64,000 nt of DNA from Apostichopus japonicus (Eukaryota > Echinodermata > Holothuroidea > Aspidochirotida > Stichopodidae). The notes under the pieces were generated by a model. It did not search any database. It saw only the letters and a program-made list of their open reading frames with translations, and had not been told where the DNA came from. The position numbers and the translations under genes are program-made. The stretch spans positions 14,289,764 to 14,353,763 of the forward strand of contig NC_092583.1 in the NCBI RefSeq assembly GCF_037975245.1, given 5' to 3'. This document shows positions 63,170 through 64,000 of this stretch, one piece after another (within the stretch, counting starts at the first letter, position 1; the number at the start of each line of letters is the position of its first letter).

Positions 63170-64000
63170 GATATTCACCAACTATAAGGGCAGTATTATG
63201 ATTCAGCTCAGCTGATGGAAAAGATGAACTCTTCTCCTTTTTTTGTAATTCCTGAGACCTTTCGTTCGAATCATGTTCTATACCCAGACAAATCTTCAAT
63301 CCGTCTAAAGTATTCGAGTAATCTTAAACCCGCCATACTTGTATAGTTTTTCCCTATAACTCCTACGGGTGTTACCGGACTCTTTCATCTGTCCAACAGT
63401 CTACTGTTTCTCATTTACATATGGCTTATAGCTTTGAATTTTAATACTTTTTTGTTCTAACTGCAGAATAATCAGTGAATATTTACCTTCTTGGATATAT
63501 ATATAAACCTTCGGATATCCCGGAAACTCAAAACCTCTCGAAAGAATCACAGATAAATCATTTTCTTCGCCTGTTACCTGGAGGACTAGTTTTGGCTATT
63601 GCGTATACCTTGCATGTAAAACGGTAAACAATTTTTGAAACTCTGCAAACGATTTCACACGGATAAACTTCAATGACAATCACTTCCATCATTTCGTTAA
63701 AATGGTCAATCCGCATAATCAGACGCAGAACAATTATCTATGTTAAAAACACTCCGTTCACGAACATTAACATGTGCAATTCATTGTCAAAATTGTTATT
63801 GATTTTGCATTTATGTCTTTCTTTCTAATATATAATAATAAGATTGTTGGATGAATGACTTTCACTGCAAATTCATAATCGTTATATGGAGTGATTTAAT
63901 TTAAGTAGTATCTTTATGCAACAAAAGCGCAATAAAAAAAAAATAAAAAAAACTTTAAAAAATATATAACTTATCAATGAGACTGATTTGCTGAGCGAAT
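63170..64000. other. no feature recognised
   Basis: AT-rich sequence to the window edge, with no exon similarity or repeat family that I recognise. Confidence 0.5.

Noticed and set aside
62425-63299. Ser-Ile-Thr-Ile-Gly repeat frames, one with a non-repeat N-terminus
   Set aside because: They follow from the 19-bp repeat; several overlapping frames are equally open.

Overview
This is a eukaryotic genomic window. It is AT-rich, intron-dominated and full of TA arrays, minisatellites and small DNA transposons. The only confidently recognised gene is on the minus strand: eleven consecutive internal exons of an ELK-subfamily voltage-gated potassium channel (KCNH3/4/8 orthology group) between about 21.4 kb and 0.4 kb. 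Every exon has GT-AG boundaries, and the codon phases chain without a break over 1882 coding bases (about 627 residues). The chain covers the PAS domain, the PAS-to-S1 linker, S1 to S6 with the GFG selectivity filter, the C-linker and most of the cyclic-nucleotide-binding homology domain. The initiator exon was not found and lies further right or outside the window. The end of the cyclic-nucleotide-binding homology domain and the C-terminal tail lie beyond the left edge. The C-runs, GC-rich hAT-type termini and tRNA-headed repeats fit a marine deuterostome or other marine invertebrate. An echinoderm is my guess, not a demonstration.

Layout: 0.4-21.4 kb is the channel gene. Its introns (0.27-3.5 kb) carry several tandem arrays: a 46-bp minisatellite that duplicates the 3' end and splice donor of the pore exon, a similar array beside the cNBHD exon, a 565-bp CCCT (GGGA in the transcript) array upstream of the S4 exon, a 13-bp array upstream of the second PAS exon, and two old diverged arrays. 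A LINE 3' end and a hairpin element also lie in the introns. From 21.4 to 64 kb no convincing exon is seen. This part holds (TA)n arrays (one inside a perfect 43-bp inverted repeat), three copies of a hAT-like non-autonomous element with perfect 8-bp target duplications (30.2, 32.6 and 40.0 kb), two other terminal-inverted-repeat elements (36.5 and 51.4 kb), three copies of a repeat with an internal tRNA-like segment (39.3, 50.3 and 50.6 kb), a 22-bp minisatellite with higher-order structure (54.7-56.1 kb) and a 19-bp near-palindromic minisatellite (62.5-63.2 kb).

The most unusual signals are the minisatellites seeded from exon/intron junctions, which array decoy 5' splice sites right behind a real exon; the excess of the palindrome TGACGTCA (14 found by eye, fewer than one expected); and the recurrent placement of TA arrays at the centre of inverted repeats. 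Long open frames inside the arrays are by-products of repetition and are not annotated as genes.
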